Below, in pieces: positions 34,216 through 48,421 of a stretch of 64,000 nt of DNA; the first letter of the stretch is position 1, and each line of letters begins with the position of its first letter. The position numbers and the translations under genes were made by a program. A model generated the notes under the pieces. The model worked only from the letters and a program-made list of their open reading frames with translations. It did not search any database and had not been told where the DNA came from. This DNA is from Anoplolepis gracilipes (taxonomy: Eukaryota; Arthropoda; Insecta; Hymenoptera; Formicidae): NCBI RefSeq assembly GCF_047496725.1, contig NC_132982.1, forward strand, positions 434,001-498,000, given 5' to 3'.

Positions 34216-34969
34216 TGTCACCTATCTAACTCTTTCCATCTTAAATGTATTTTTCACCCTTGAGCTCATTACCATCTGTACCATCGGCATAACCACACGT
34301 TAAACATCAGTTGCGCGATATATATACCATAGATTCAACAACACACAAACGGAATGCATATCCTGTAAGCTTTTTCTGAGTCACCACCATTATACACAAA
34401 CTAGCGGTAAATAACTTTATTACAAACAGGTATTTATTATACTCATTTTATTAATACAGACTTAACCCCTCAATCTAACTGCATACCTCCCTCGGTCTGG
34501 AAACCTCGGAGAATTGCCTTGCGGGATTATTATGCAAGCCGTACAATAAAAGAGCCGAACAAGTTGGATCGTTTTATATATATGTAATTTATACAACTAA
34601 CATGCGACAAATATGTACAGCGGTTCTAAGGCATTGATCCATTTAATCATGCGAATACGATCACGATTTTTAGTTCATACATTGCTTACGCCTTTATTAT
34701 GCGATGTTTTCTCATTAATTTCATTTTTATCTATTTGTAATTCACTTATTTATTTTATTTTATTTTATATATTATGCTGAAAAGGATTCAAAACATGAAT
34801 CGAAACGTTCAGATTTTTATTATAATTTCCGTCATTTTATAGAATGTTACTAATGTACTTAATGTCAATATACCTGCGACACATCACCTATATAAAAAAC
34901 TTATAATTTTGATTCACATCTCCTCGCTCCTATTGCCTCTTTCTTACGTACTTATTTATATTATTTTAG

Positions 34970-37900
34970 GTTTCCTCAAAATATGGAGATGCGCAAGAAA
35001 TGGCTCGAAGCCTTACATTTGCAAAATTATGAGCCAAAAAAATCTGCTGCAGTTTGTTCCGTTCATTTTAGAGAAACGAATTATCAACTTGATCATAAAT
35101 ATTGCAAATTAAAAAAAGTTGCTGTTCCACATGTATATATACATATATAATGATATTTATATAATATTTTATTTCTTAAATGTAACAATTATAAAGCCCA
35201 TATCAGACTACGCATTAAAAATTGAAGAGTAAAGATTAAAGATTAGAATTTGACAAATCAGAACAAAATTTCTTTGTCCTAATTGGTCAAATTTTAATCT
35301 TCAATCCTAAATTTAAATCTTCAATGCATAGTCTGATACAGGCTAAAGAAATATTATGCTAACTTGTCTTCTTCAGTTACTTGAAATAGAAATGCAATCT
35401 GAATATACAATTCACACAAATGTAGATAAACCTCCAATTCAGACAAATTTAGATAAGCCTCCGATTCAGAAAAATTTACATGAGCCTCCAATTAAGACAA
35501 ATTCAGATGTGCCTTCAATTCAGATAGATTCAGATGATCCAGTACTTCAGACAGATTCAAATAATCCTCCTCTGCAGAGAGTTTCGAGTGATTTAGATCA
35601 TCAAAATACTTTTATTGAAGAAAATAACACTGGTTAGTATAAATAAAAAATAAATATATAAATAAATATATCTGCTTATGCTATAAAATAAATAATACTA
35701 CTATAATGAATATTGTATATCGTTACAGGTAATACTAATAAAATGGTGCGTCGTTCTACTAGTATATCTCCTGACAGAATCATGAATTCACCAATAAATA
35801 CTAAAATTCGAAAAATGTACAAAGATAACATTAAACATTTAAAAAGAAAACTATCTATAAGTCATTATGAGCGTAAAAAACACGGCTGAAATTATCTACA
35901 CTAAAGAATGTATTAAAGGATCTGCAGAAACAGAATCTACTAACAGCAGAAGACAGCGATATTTTACAACATTTAGATGCAGGTATCAAAGAATTAATAA
36001 AGCGTGAAATAAGGAAACGGAAAAAATTGCCTGTATCTAGAGTGTATAAGCCTTGCTTGCGACAGTTTGCATTATCTCTTCATTATTACTCTCCAAAAGC
36101 ATATAATTATGTTCGGTATAAATTTTATAACGCATTGCCACATCCAAAAACATTAGCCAGATGGTATCGTTCAGTTGATGGAGAACCTGGTATTAATACT
36201 GAGGCTATAGAGGCTATTAAACGACGCGCATATTCAGTTTCTTATAGATTAGTAGGTGCGCTAATGTTTGACGAAATGGCAATACGGCAGCATGTCGACT
36301 ATTGTAAAGATAAATTCGTTGGATATGTAGATTATGGTATGCATGTGGAATGTGATACGACAAAAATTGCCAAAGAAGCGTTAGTTTTTTGTGTTGTGTG
36401 CTTAAATCAAAATTGGAAATTACCTATTGCTTACTATCTGATAAACGGTATTACTACAAAACAAAAGCAAAATTTAACAATACAATGTTTAACTGCACTG
36501 TATGAAGCTGGCATGTTAATAGTATCAGTAACGTGTGATGGTTTGTCAAGTAACATTAAAATGTTTCAGAATCTTGGTTGTAGCTTAGACATAAAATCAA
36601 ATAATTTCCAAACATGGTTCAAACATCCAACCGCAGACACCAAAGTCAATGTATTTCTTGATGCTTGCCATATGTTAAAGTTAATAAGAAACATTCTTGG
36701 CACTATAAAAGAACTTTTAGATAGTGCTGGAAATATAATAAAGTGGGAATATTTTGAAAAGTTACACCAATTACAAGAAAAAGAAGGTCTCCATCTTGGT
36801 AATAAATTGAGAACTAAACACATAGATTTTTATAAAAACAAGATGAAAGTCAAATTAGCGAGTCAATTATTAAGTACATCAGTTGCAAAAGCATTGGAAT
36901 TTTGCAAAAATTTGTTACAATTACCACAATTTAAAGATTGCTCAGCAACTATAAAATTTACTTTTATTATTAATGATTTATTTGATATTTTCAATTGCAA
37001 AAATATAAGACAATGTGGTTTCAAAAAACCGATAAGTGTTGACAATAATGTAGAAATTTTTGAAAAAATTAAGAAATATAGAGAGTATATTAAAACATTA
37101 AAACTTATTAAAGAGCAGAAAAAAGTAAAAGTACTTAATTCGAAAGTTAAAACAGGTTTTCTCGGGTTTTTAATAAATATAGAAAGTTTACAAAATATGT
37201 ACAAATTTAATTGCATTGATAATAACTTTTTAGAATATATTCCAACGTATAAAGTTAGTCAAGATCATTTAGAGTTATTATTTAGCAGTATACGTTCTCG
37301 TGGTGGATATAATAATAATCCTACTGTAAAACAATTTAAAGCTATTTTTAAAAAATTAATAACACACAGAAATACGAAACACAGCAAATGGTAACTGTAT
37401 ATCTCTAGAAAATATTCCAATATTACATACACCGTCAACGGATGATCCTGTTAATGTTATATATGCCACAATAAATGAAAATTTATATCAAAACTGGGTT
37501 AATGTTTTTGACACAAAAATTACTGATCACGATTACAGTTTAAATGTGCAATATCCGTTTTTTACTACGGAATATAAAAACGAAGTTATCACTTACATGG
37601 CTGGATATATATTAAAAAGACTTATGAAAACTTTACGTTGTTCTGAATGCATTGAAACATTAATAATGGAACCAAGTACAAATATTAATTGTAATTTAAT
37701 AAATATTAAAAAGAGAGGGTTATTATTATATCCATCAGAGAGTCTTGTGTACGTATATAAACAAATTGAAAATAGTTTGATCACTTATATACATATACAT
37801 AAGACACTTGATAAATTTAATATGAATAAGTTTATAAATGATATTTTGATATATTTCATAGATAAAAATATATTTTCGAAATTAAAAGACCATATTAACG

Positions 37901-38049
37901 ATCAAAATTTTTTTATTAATCACTTTAATTACTTATTACGTGCCATTATACAATTATACACAAAAACAAGATTGACATATTATGTAAAAAAAGTAGAATT
38001 AAGTGATAGACATAAGTTTAATAAATTAATATTATTTAAAGGCCAATGA
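34970..38049 (+). pseudogene. P-element transposase (THAP9-like), left arm
   Basis: DNA transposase that would cut and paste the surrounding element. Exons: 34970-35132 (end of the THAP zinc finger: AAVCSVHFRETNYQ... to AVPH; the first Cys pair was not found), 35377-35632 (five units of PPIQTNLDK type), and 35729 onward. Coding continues through a frameshift near 35875 into LSTLKNVLKDLQKQNLLTAE and then a 455-codon open frame ending at 37394. Catalytic RNase H-like features: FDEMAIRQHVDY, VTCDGLSSNIKMFQNLG, and DHLELLFSSIRSRGGYNNNP for the last acidic residue. A second frameshift near 37380 separates the C-terminal part (to 38049: YMAGYILKRL, C-x2-C). With two frameshifts and an incomplete THAP finger it is inactive, although the core is open. 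Confidence 0.85.
35195..35344. mobile_element. Hairpin MITE inside the P-element, left arm
   Basis: Inverted ends GCCCATATCAGACTACGCATT and AATGCATAGTCTGATACAGGC, about 150 bp, flanked by TAA(A) on both sides. Non-coding. It lies in the intron between transposase exons. Confidence 0.65.
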
Positions 38050-38150
38050 AAGTAATAAATATACATTTTACAATAAACATATATTTTATTTTATTTACTC
38101 TTTTATAAAAATTAAGTGCTAATATATATTAGAATAATAATATATATAAC

Positions 38151-38151
<1 letters not shown>

Positions 38152-38202
<51 letters not shown>
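38152..38202. repeat. (TA)n microsatellite, left arm
   Basis: Its mirror at about 42819-42861 differs in length by about 2 bp. Confidence 0.95.
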
Positions 38203-38207
<5 letters not shown>

Positions 38208-38779
38208 ATTTTATAAAATATTTATTTAATAATAATATATACAATAAAAGATATAAAAATATTTAAAATGTGATTGTATCAGTGGGTCTAAATTTTTTTC
38301 GTATTACAATTTTTTTACGTTATATTTTTCTTGATTAGAAAAACTATTTGATTTAAAAAAAATTACAAAAAAGATTTTATAGTATTTATTATCATGTACA
38401 ATATTTGAAATGACGCAAATAAAACATTTAATATATTAATTATAAATATTTTGATTAATAAAGTTAAGTTGAGAATCAGTAATTATATATGGAAAGCCGA
38501 ACACATCCGATCGGTTACGAAAATGGCCGACCTGGCACCGATGCCCCCTTTACCGCGATTATCAGATGCCCCTCGTAAAACGCTCTGTCTATAGAAGTCT
38601 ATGAGTCGGACCTCTTATCCTACGACATTTTTGGTCCGGAATCTTCCCCTTAAACCTCTGATCCTACGGCAAAATTTGAGAGTGGAGGTATAATTCCCCT
38701 TTCGCAGTCGTAGCATGAGAGGATTTTTTTTCGTAGGATAAGAGGGTCGTAAGATAAGAGATCCGACTGTATGATGTTA

Positions 38780-38940
38780 GACTGAAATCACATGGTGCGG
38801 AATAGAAGTACGGAATAGAAAATGCGTCATAGAAACAGCCAATCAGAGCTTAAGGAGACATTGCGGCAAAGTTCTAATTGGCTGTTTCTATGACGCACTC
38901 TCTATTCCGTACTTCTATTCCGCATCATGTGATTTCAGCC
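38780..38940. mobile_element. PIF/Harbinger-like hairpin MITE, left arm
   Basis: Ends GACTGAAATCACATGGTGCG and, inverted, GGCTGAAATCACATGATGCG, with TTA on both sides (38777-38779 and 38941-38943). About 161 bp, hairpin, non-coding. Confidence 0.75.
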
Positions 38941-38943
38941 TTA

Positions 38944-41900
38944 AAACAAGAACAAACGCGAGGTTAGGATATCTGTTATATCTGGAGTAGGCATAGCAAA
39001 ACGTTATGTTAGAATATTTTTAATATTTAAATAATAAAGTATTATTTAATAAAATGTAGGAAATAATAAATTATTATTTAAATAAAAACGTTCTCTTACA
39101 TAGCGTTCTTCTACAATACCTACTCTAGATACGACAGATATTCTAACCTCTGTTTTAATATCATGATTGAAATAATAGAAATATTCTAACAGAGCGTTTA
39201 TCTAGACACCTACTCCAAGTGACAGATATCCTAACCTCGCGTTCGCCCTTGTTTTAATATATTTCGTGTTTTTAGTATTAAACATTTGAAAGCTCTTTAC
39301 GGGATATTGCATCTTCTTACGATATGATAAGCAATCTGAGTTAACATACACGAGTATTTTAGCAACGTGAGACAAGTGGATGTATGTGTAAGACACAAGT
39401 AATTAAAAGTAAATATTGTTTATGTTATAATGTTTTATAGTGTCTAGGTAATAATAAAGGGTATTTAACATAAGTTTAATAATTTTTTAATTAATCAACA
39501 TTTTTCTATTTACAGAATTTTCTCTAGAAATAATGTATGCTGTGCAACATACATATCAGTGCTGGGATAATACGGTGTAAGTACGTTAGGAAATATTTTT
39601 ATTTTGTTATTTTATGGTTTGTTGAATCTAAAATAAGCCTGAATTACTATGACAGTTGTACGGGTAAGATTTCAGTTATACAGAGAAAGAGAAGACATAT
39701 CTTGTCTTCACGCTGCTTATTAATATTGTATCATTTTTATTTTTATTTTAGCATAAGACTGTGATAGATTTATAATAATCAGCAAACCAGATTCAAGATG
39801 CACCGAGTGTCAAGAGGGAATCCATTACAAACTATGAGAATCTGTTAAGCGAGAGCTTAATATTAAAGTCTCCGCTAATAGAATCTTGTTTTATGTAATG
39901 GAATGATCAACGGTCGGTCACTAATGCAGTGATTGTAAAATCAATAATGGTTTTGTATTATTAATATGTTAGAAAATTGTGTAACATTTGTAACTTTCAC
40001 GATATGTAACTTTTTAGTTAGTGAATATATCAGTGAAGATTGTAATTTAGCACTATAGTCAAATGCAACGTTTTGTATATTTTCTGAATTAAAATATCTA
40101 ATAATTTGTTATTTTTAACTGATTTATTAAATTTACTATATTTATCTTGAAGTATTTATTGATGGATACGTATTTTTTCACAAAATAATCCTGTGTATTA
40201 ATATAATATTTAATTTTGTTAATAATATTGATATTATATTTGTATTAATTATACTTTGAGTTTTACATTTATATGTACTGTTTTACATAATGCATAATAT
40301 TACTACTGTAAATGAGTATATCGGTTTGTTCAGCGACAGTACAAAATTATGTATAATAGCACATTATACTTCAGCTATTTTAACAACACCATTTTTTCCA
40401 TAAAACGATTATTTTAGCGACACTCCAAAAGTAAATAAAGAAATTCTTCTTTTGAATAACCATGATTCATCGTATATACAATCAATCAAGATATATGTAT
40501 ATTTGTCTATCTTGTACATATGTATATCTTGATTGATTGTATATACGATGAATCATGGTTATTCAAAAGAAGAATTTCTTTATTTACTTTTGGAGTGTCG
40601 CTAAAATAATCGTTTTATGGAAAAAATGGTGTTGTTAAAATAGCTGAAGTATAATGTGCTATTATACATAATTTTGTACTGTCGCTGAACAAACCGATAT
40701 ACTCATTTACAGTAGTAATATTATGCATTATGTAAAACAGTACATATAAATGTAAAACTCAAAGTATAATTAATACAAATATAATATCAATATTATTAAC
40801 AAAATTAAATATTATATTAATACACAGGATTATTTTGTGAAAAAATACGTATCCATCAATAAATACTTCAAGATAAATATAGTAAATTTAATAAATCAGT
40901 TAAAAATAACAAATTATTAGATATTTTAATTCAGAAAATATACAAAACGTTGCATTTGACTATAGTGCTAAATTACAATCTTCACTGATATATTCACTAA
41001 CTAAAAAGTTACATATCGTGAAAGTTACAAATGTTACACAATTTTCTAACATATTAATAATACAAAACCATTATTGATTTTACAATCACTGCATTAGTGA
41101 CCGACCGTTGATCATTCCATTACATAAAACAAGATTCTATTAGCGGAGACTTTAATATTAAGCTCTCGCTTAACAGATTCTCATAGTTTGTAATGGATTC
41201 CCTCTTGACACTCGGTGCATCTTGAATCTGGTTTGCTGATTATTATAAATCTATCACAGTCTTATGCTAAAATAAAAATAAAAATGATACAATATTAATA
41301 AGCAGCGTGAAGACAAGATATGTCTTCTCTTTCTCTGTATAACTGAAATCTTACCCGTACAACTGTCATAGTAATTCAGGCTTATTTTAGATTCAACAAA
41401 CCATAAAATAACAAAATAAAAATATTTCCTAACGTACTTACACCGTATTATCCCAGCACTGATATGTATGTTGCACAGCATACATTATTTCTAGAGAAAA
41501 TTCTGTAAATAGAAAAATGTTGATTAATTAAAAAATTATTAAACTTATGTTAAATACCCTTTATTATTACCTAGACACTATAAAACATTATAACATAAAC
41601 AATATTTACTTTTAATTACTTGTGTCTTACACATACATCCACTTGTCTCACGTTGCTAAAATACTCGTGTATGTTAACTCAGATTGCTTATCATATCGTA
41701 AGAAGATGCAATATCCCGTAAAGAGCTTTCAAATGTTTAATACTAAAAACACGAAATATATTAAAACAAGGGCGAACGCGAGGTTAGGATATCTGTCACT
41801 TGGAGTAGGTGTCTAGATAAACGCTCTGTTAGAATATTTCTATTATTTCAATCATGATATTAAAACAGAGGTTAGAATATCTGTCGTATCTAGAGTAGGT

Positions 41901-42074
41901 ATTGTAGAAGAACGCTATGTAAGAGAACGTTTTTATTTAAATAATAATTTATTATTTCCTACATTTTATTAAATAATACTTTATTATTTAAATATTAAAA
42001 ATATTCTAACATAACGTTTTGCTATGCCTACTCCAGATATAACAGATATCCTAACCTCGCGTTTGTTCTTGTTT
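38944..42074. other. Core of the giant palindrome, no gene recognised
   Basis: AT-rich inverted arms meet near 40509. A block at about 39270-39400 (GAGTATTTTAGCAACGTGAG...) is an inverted relative of 33178-33310, so these may be the remnants of the outer ends of an older element that hosts the nest. The small ORFs at 39202-39396 and 39537-39764 (and mirrors) show no family signal. Confidence 0.6.
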
Positions 42075-42077
42075 TAA

Positions 42078-42238
42078 GGCTGAAATCACATGATGCGGAA
42101 TAGAAGTACGGAATAGAGAGTGCGTCATAGAAACAGCCAATTAGAACTTTGCCGCAATGTCTCCTTAAGCTCTGATTGGCTGTTTCTATGACGCATTTTC
42201 TATTCCGTACTTCTATTCCGCACCATGTGATTTCAGTC
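42078..42238. mobile_element. PIF/Harbinger-like hairpin MITE, right arm
   Basis: Mirror of 38780-38940, with the same TTA/TAA flanks. Confidence 0.75.
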
Positions 42239-42810
42239 TAACATCATACAGTCGGATCTCTTATCTTACGACCCTCTTATCCTACGAAAAAAAATCCTCT
42301 CATGCTACGACTGCGAAAGGGGAATTATACCTCCACTCTCAAATTTTGCCGTAGGATCAGAGGTTTAAGGGGAAGATTCCGGACCAAAAATGTCGTAGGA
42401 TAAGAGGTCCGACTCATAGACTTCTATAGACAGAGCGTTTTACGAGGGGCATCTGATAATCGCGGTAAAGGGGGCATCGGTGCCAGGTCGGCCATTTTCG
42501 TAACCGATCGGATGTGTTCGGCTTTCCATATATAATTACTGATTCTCAACTTAACTTTATTAATCAAAATATTTATAATTAATATATTAAATGTTTTATT
42601 TGCGTCATTTCAAATATTGTACATGATAATAAATACTATAAAATCTTTTTTGTAATTTTTTTTAAATCAAATAGTTTTTCTAATCAAGAAAAATATAACG
42701 TAAAAAAATTGTAATACGAAAAAAATTTAGACCCACTGATACAATCACATTTTAAATATTTTTATATCTTTTATTGTATATATTATTATTAAATAAATAT
42801 TTTATAAAAT

Positions 42811-42865
<55 letters not shown>

Positions 42866-42966
42866 GTTATATATATTATTATTCTAATATATATTAGCAC
42901 TTAATTTTTATAAAAGAGTAAATAAAATAAAATATATGTTTATTGTAAAATGTATATTTATTACTT

Positions 42967-45900
42967 TCATTGGCCTTTAAATAATATTAATTTATTAAAC
43001 TTATGTCTATCACTTAATTCTACTTTTTTTACATAATATGTCAATCTTGTTTTTGTGTATAATTGTATAATGGCACGTAATAAGTAATTAAAGTGATTAA
43101 TAAAAAAATTTTGATCGTTAATATGGTCTTTTAATTTCGAAAATATATTTTTATCTATGAAATATATCAAAATATCATTTATAAACTTATTCATATTAAA
43201 TTTATCAAGTGTCTTATGTATATGTATATAAGTGATCAAACTATTTTCAATTTGTTTATATACGTACACAAGACTCTCTGATGGATATAATAATAACCCT
43301 CTCTTTTTAATATTTATTAAATTACAATTAATATTTGTACTTGGTTCCATTATTAATGTTTCAATGCATTCAGAACAACGTAAAGTTTTCATAAGTCTTT
43401 TTAATATATATCCAGCCATGTAAGTGATAACTTCGTTTTTATATTCCGTAGTAAAAAACGGATATTGCACATTTAAACTGTAATCGTGATCAGTAATTTT
43501 TGTGTCAAAAACATTAACCCAGTTTTGATATAAATTTTCATTTATTGTGGCATATATAACATTAACAGGATCATCCGTTGACGGTGTATGTAATATTGGA
43601 ATATTTTCTAGAGATATACAGTTACCATTTGCTGTGTTTCGTATTTCTGTGTGTTATTAATTTTTTAAAAATAGCTTTAAATTGTTTTACAGTAGGATTA
43701 TTATTATATCCACCACGAGAACGTATACTGCTAAATAATAACTCTAAATGATCTTGACTAACTTTATACGTTGGAATATATTCTAAAAAGTTATTATCAA
43801 TGCAATTAAATTTGTACATATTTTGTAAACTTTCTATATTTATTAAAAACCCGAGAAAACCTGTTTTAACTTTCGAATTAAGTACTTTTACTTTTTTCTG
43901 CTCTTTAATAAGTTTTAATGTTTTAATATACTCTCTATATTTCTTAATTTTTTCAAAAATTTCTACATTATTGTCAACACTTATCGGTTTTTTGAAACCA
44001 CATTGTCTTATATTTTTGCAATTGAAAATATCAAATAAATCATTAATAATAAAAGTAAATTTTATAGTTGCTGAGCAATCTTTAAATTGTGGTAATTGTA
44101 ACAAATTTTTGCAAAATTCCAATGCTTTTGCAACTGATGTACTTAATAATTGACTCGCTAATTTGACTTTCATCTTGTTTTTATAAAAATCTATGTGTTT
44201 AGTTCTCAATTTATTACCAAGATGGAGACCTTCTTTTTCTTGTAATTGGTGTAACTTTTCAAAATATTCCCACTTTATTATATTTCCAGCACTATCTAAA
44301 AGTTCTTTTATAGTGCCAAGAATGTTTCTTATTAACTTTAACATATGGCAAGCATCAAGAAATACATTGACTTTGGTGTCTGCGGTTGGATGTTTGAACC
44401 ATGTTTGGAAATTATTTGATTTTATGTCTAAGCTACAACCAAGATTCTGAAACATTTTAATGTTACTTGACAAACCATCACACGTTACTGATACTATTAA
44501 CATGCCAGTTCATACAGTGCAGTTAAACATTGTATTGTTAAATTTTGCTTTTGTTTTGTAGTAATACCGTTTATCAGATAGTAAGCAATAGGTAATTTCC
44601 AATTTTGATTTAAGCACACAACACAAAAAACTAACGCTTCTTTGGCAATTTTTGTCGTATCACATTCCACATGCATACCATAATCTACATATCCAACGAA
44701 TTTATCTTTACAATAGTCGACATGCTGCCGTATTGCCATTTCGTCAAACATTAGCGCACCTACTAATCTATAAGAAACTGAATATGCGCGTCGTTTAATA
44801 GCCTCTATAGCCTCAGTATTAATACCAGGTTCTCCATCAACTGAACGATACCATCTGGCTAATGTTTTTGGATGTGGCAATGCGTTATAAAATTTATACC
44901 GAACATAATTATATGCTTTTGGAGAGTAATAATGAAGAGATAATGCAAACTGTCGCAAGCAAGGCTTATACACTCTAGATACAGGCAATTTTTTCCGTTT
45001 CCTTATTTCACGCTTTATTAATTCTTTGATACCTGCATCTAAATGTTGTAAAATATCGCTGTCTTCTGCTGTTAGTAGATTCTGTTTCTGCAGATCCTTT
45101 AATACATTCTTTAGTGTAGATAATTTCAGCCGTGTTTTTTACGCTCATAATGACTTATAGATAGTTTTCTTTTTAAATGTTTAATGTTATCTTTGTACAT
45201 TTTTCGAATTTTAGTATTTATTGGTGAATTCATGATTCTGTCAGGAGATATACTAGTAGAACGACGCACCATTTTATTAGTATTACCTGTAACGATATAC
45301 AATATTCATTATAGTAGTATTATTTATTTTATAGCATAAGCAGATATATTTATTTATATATTTATTTTTTATTTATACTAACCAGTGTTATTTTCTTCAA
45401 TAAAAGTATTTTGATGATCTAAATCACTCGAAACTCTCTGCAGAGGAGGATTATTTGAATCTGTCTGAAGTACTGGATCATCTGAATCTATCTGAATTGA
45501 AGGCACATCTGAATTTGTCTTAATTGGAGGCTCATGTAAATTTTTCTGAATCGGAGGCTTATCTAAATTTGTCTGAATTGGAGGTTTATCTACATTTGTG
45601 TGAATTGTATATTCAGATTGCATTTCTATTTCAAGTAACTGAAGAAGACAAGTTAGCATAATATTTCTTTAGCCTGTATCAGACTATGCATTGAAGATTT
45701 AAATTTAGGATTGAAGATTAAAATTTGACCAATTAGGACAAAGAAATTTTGTTCTGATTTGTCAAATTCTAATCTTTAATCTTTACTCTTCAATTTTTAA
45801 TGCGTAGTCTGATATGGGCTTTATAATTGTTACATTTAAGAAATAAAATATTATATAAATATCATTATATATGTATATATACATGTGGAACAGCAACTTT

Positions 45901-46046
45901 TTTTAATTTGCAATATTTATGATCAAGTTGATAATTCGTTTCTCTAAAATGAACGGAACAAACTGCAGCAGATTTTTTTGGCTCATAATTTTGCAAATGT
46001 AAGGCTTCGAGCCATTTCTTGCGCATCTCCATATTTTGAGGAAACC
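42967..46046 (-). pseudogene. P-element transposase, right arm
   Basis: Mirror of 34970-38049 with the same two frameshifts. It has a further one-base deletion near 44503 (GAAGCTGG in the left arm, GAACTGG here) that splits the core frame into 44988-44497 and 44503-43622. This arm is therefore more damaged, so the two copies have diverged slightly or one contains a sequencing error. Confidence 0.85.
45671..45820. mobile_element. Hairpin MITE inside the P-element, right arm
   Basis: Mirror of 35195-35344. Confidence 0.65.
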
Positions 46047-46799
46047 TAAAATAATATAAATAAGTACGTAAGAAAGAGGCAATAGGAGCGAGGAGATGTG
46101 AATCAAAATTATAAGTTTTTTATATAGGTGATGTGTCGCAGGTATATTGACATTAAGTACATTAGTAACATTCTATAAAATGACGGAAATTATAATAAAA
46201 ATCTGAACGTTTCGATTCATGTTTTGAATCCTTTTCAGCATAATATATAAAATAAAATAAAATAAATAAGTGAATTACAAATAGATAAAAATGAAATTAA
46301 TGAGAAAACATCGCATAATAAAGGCGTAAGCAATGTATGAACTAAAAATCGTGATCGTATTCGCATGATTAAATGGATCAATGCCTTAGAACCGCTGTAC
46401 ATATTTGTCGCATGTTAGTTGTATAAATTACATATATATAAAACGATCCAACTTGTTCGGCTCTTTTATTGTACGGCTTGCATAATAATCCCGCAAGGCA
46501 ATTCTCCGAGGTTTCCAGACCGAGGGAGGTATGCAGTTAGATTGAGGGGTTAAGTCTGTATTAATAAAATGAGTATAATAAATACCTGTTTGTAATAAAG
46601 TTATTTACCGCTAGTTTGTGTATAATGGTGGTGACTCAGAAAAAGCTTACAGGATATGCATTCCGTTTGTGTGTTGTTGAATCTATGGTATATATATCGC
46701 GCAACTGATGTTTAACGTGTGGTTATGCCGATGGTACAGATGGTAATGAGCTCAAGGGTGAAAAATACATTTAAGATGGAAAGAGTTAGATAGGTGACA

Positions 46800-47180
46800 T
46801 TAAATCTTAGGCAGTTTGTTTATTATATCATCGTAAATAGTTGGCAAACATTCTATATCTGTTTGTAGATTTATGCTGTTTATTTGTCGTTTGATATATA
46901 ACATTTCAGATATCAGTCTTTTTGTGTAATAGGGCTCATTGTCTAGTATTTGTGCATTGTCCCAGTCAAAGTCATGATTGTATGTTAGGCGGTGGTCAGT
47001 GAACACTGATTTGTTGTTATTGGGCTTCATTATGTTGGTCTTATGTTCTTTTATCCTAGTATTCAACTTTCTGCCTGTTTGACCAACATAAGAAGCGTCG
47101 CAATTTAGACAATTAATTTTGTATACCACGTTTGTTTTCATGGAAATAGGGACTAAAATAATATATATATATATTTTCAT
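46800..47180 (-). pseudogene. GIY-YIG fragment of a Penelope-like element, right arm
   Basis: Mirror of 33835-34215, with one amino-acid difference (Thr for Ala near codon 115, in ECLPTIYDD). Same truncation. Confidence 0.7.
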
Positions 47181-48329
47181 ATATAAATTATATTTATTAT
47201 ATAAGTATATTAAATTAACTACATCAATTTATTTGCAAATACTTAATTTACATAATCTACATTTAAAATATTTTACTTACAAATGAAATGAAATGTTCCT
47301 ATTTAGAACACGTTCCATCTCTACTTGTTCAACATTTTATTTATTTTTGTGTTTGCGATTTTTACATTTATACACAACACAAAACTCATTTTTATATCTC
47401 TAAACTTCGATGTTAGTATGTTCTTCACACTACTATTTAACACCATGTTTAACACAACATATATGTTAGGTTAGATATTGGCCGAACATTATCGAGTCTT
47501 AACGAAATAAACCGAGTTGGCACCGATGCTCTCTTCCCGTATCATCAGAGCCCCTCTCGCCCTAAATAGGGCCTAACGGCTCTGTCTATAAAAGTCTATG
47601 GTCCGACTATATTTTGTATTTTTTGTATCAAATATTTGGGGTGGGAATCTATTGACCACGTCGTCAATTGGCCAGTTTAAAACGAGACTTTCTGATTGGT
47701 TAATCGTTGCTGATGACCCTAGGCATAAAGTTTATGGGATGTTGTTCTTTTCCACGATATAACTTTGGATAAAAAATCTTTGTTAACATAACATACTGGA
47801 GTATTTTAGCAACGTCAGACAAGTGGACGTATAACACACTTCGATTTGACGGAATCTACCATCACATTTCGTTTTTACTCACAATTAGAGTCCTATATAA
47901 ACAGAGAAGCGACATCGGCGTCGCGATTTCTGATTGGTGATACCCCCACCTAATTGAAGCAGCCATATTGAGCCCCAAAGTGAAGATAAACTTATGCAGC
48001 ATGCAGCATGTGTTTAGTCAGTGTTTAGGTTAGATATAATATTGTAATTGTCATTAGAAATAGACATCATATAATATATATGTATTTAATGTATAATATA
48101 TATTTAATTTATATCGTTTATTTTTTAACTTTCAGTCTCTAAATATATAAAAATTAATATAATAAATATAAAGAGATGGTACGAGTGTGCGAAGTTTTTG
48201 GTTGTCTTGTTCGGGAAGGTTAAGGATTAAGATTATATATATATTCAATATAATTAAAATGATTGCATATGCAATACATTTATACACTTATATTTTTGCG
48301 TAACATTTTTAATTGTTATTATTATTTGA

Positions 48330-48335
48330 GAGAGG

Positions 48336-48421
<86 letters not shown>
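48330..48421 (+). repeat. (GA)n microsatellite, right arm
   Basis: Mirror of the (CT)n tract at 32611-32687 but longer. The R-E-R-E ORF across it is an artefact. Confidence 0.95.

Larger units (their letters stand above)
33415..38603 (+). mobile_element. P-element (THAP9-type), left arm, 8-bp TSD
   Basis: Ends are CATAGACTTTTATAGACAG and, inverted, CATAGACTTCTATAGACAG. Imperfect TIR similarity of about 115 bp extends inward (GCATCGGTGCCA, GTTCGGC). AGTCGGAC flanks both sides (33407-33414 and 38604-38611), matching the 8-bp duplication of P-elements. It is 5.19 kb long and contains a P-type transposase gene plus a Penelope-like GIY-YIG fragment near the 5' end. Confidence 0.85.
33406..38769. 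mobile_element. Pogo-like MITE split by the P-element, left arm
   Basis: The right part (38612-38769) ends ...GATCCGACTG followed by TA, and the left part starts TAGTCGGAC after TA. Inverted ends CAGTCGGATCTCTTATC and TA flanks fit a pogo/Tc1-type MITE. The P-element at 33415-38603 inserted into its left TIR, duplicating AGTCGGAC. Confidence 0.6.
42415..47600 (-). mobile_element. P-element, right arm, 8-bp TSD
   Basis: Mirror of 33415-38603. GTCCGACT lies outside both ends (42407-42414 and 47601-47608). Shorter than the left copy by about 3 bp (a one-base deletion in the transposase and the TA tract). Confidence 0.85.
42249..47609. mobile_element. Pogo-like MITE split by the P-element, right arm
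   Basis: Mirror of 33406-38769. Confidence 0.55.

Noticed and set aside
39202..39764. Small ORFs near the palindrome core and their mirrors
   Set aside because: AT-rich, no motif, and conserved between arms only because the arms are copies.
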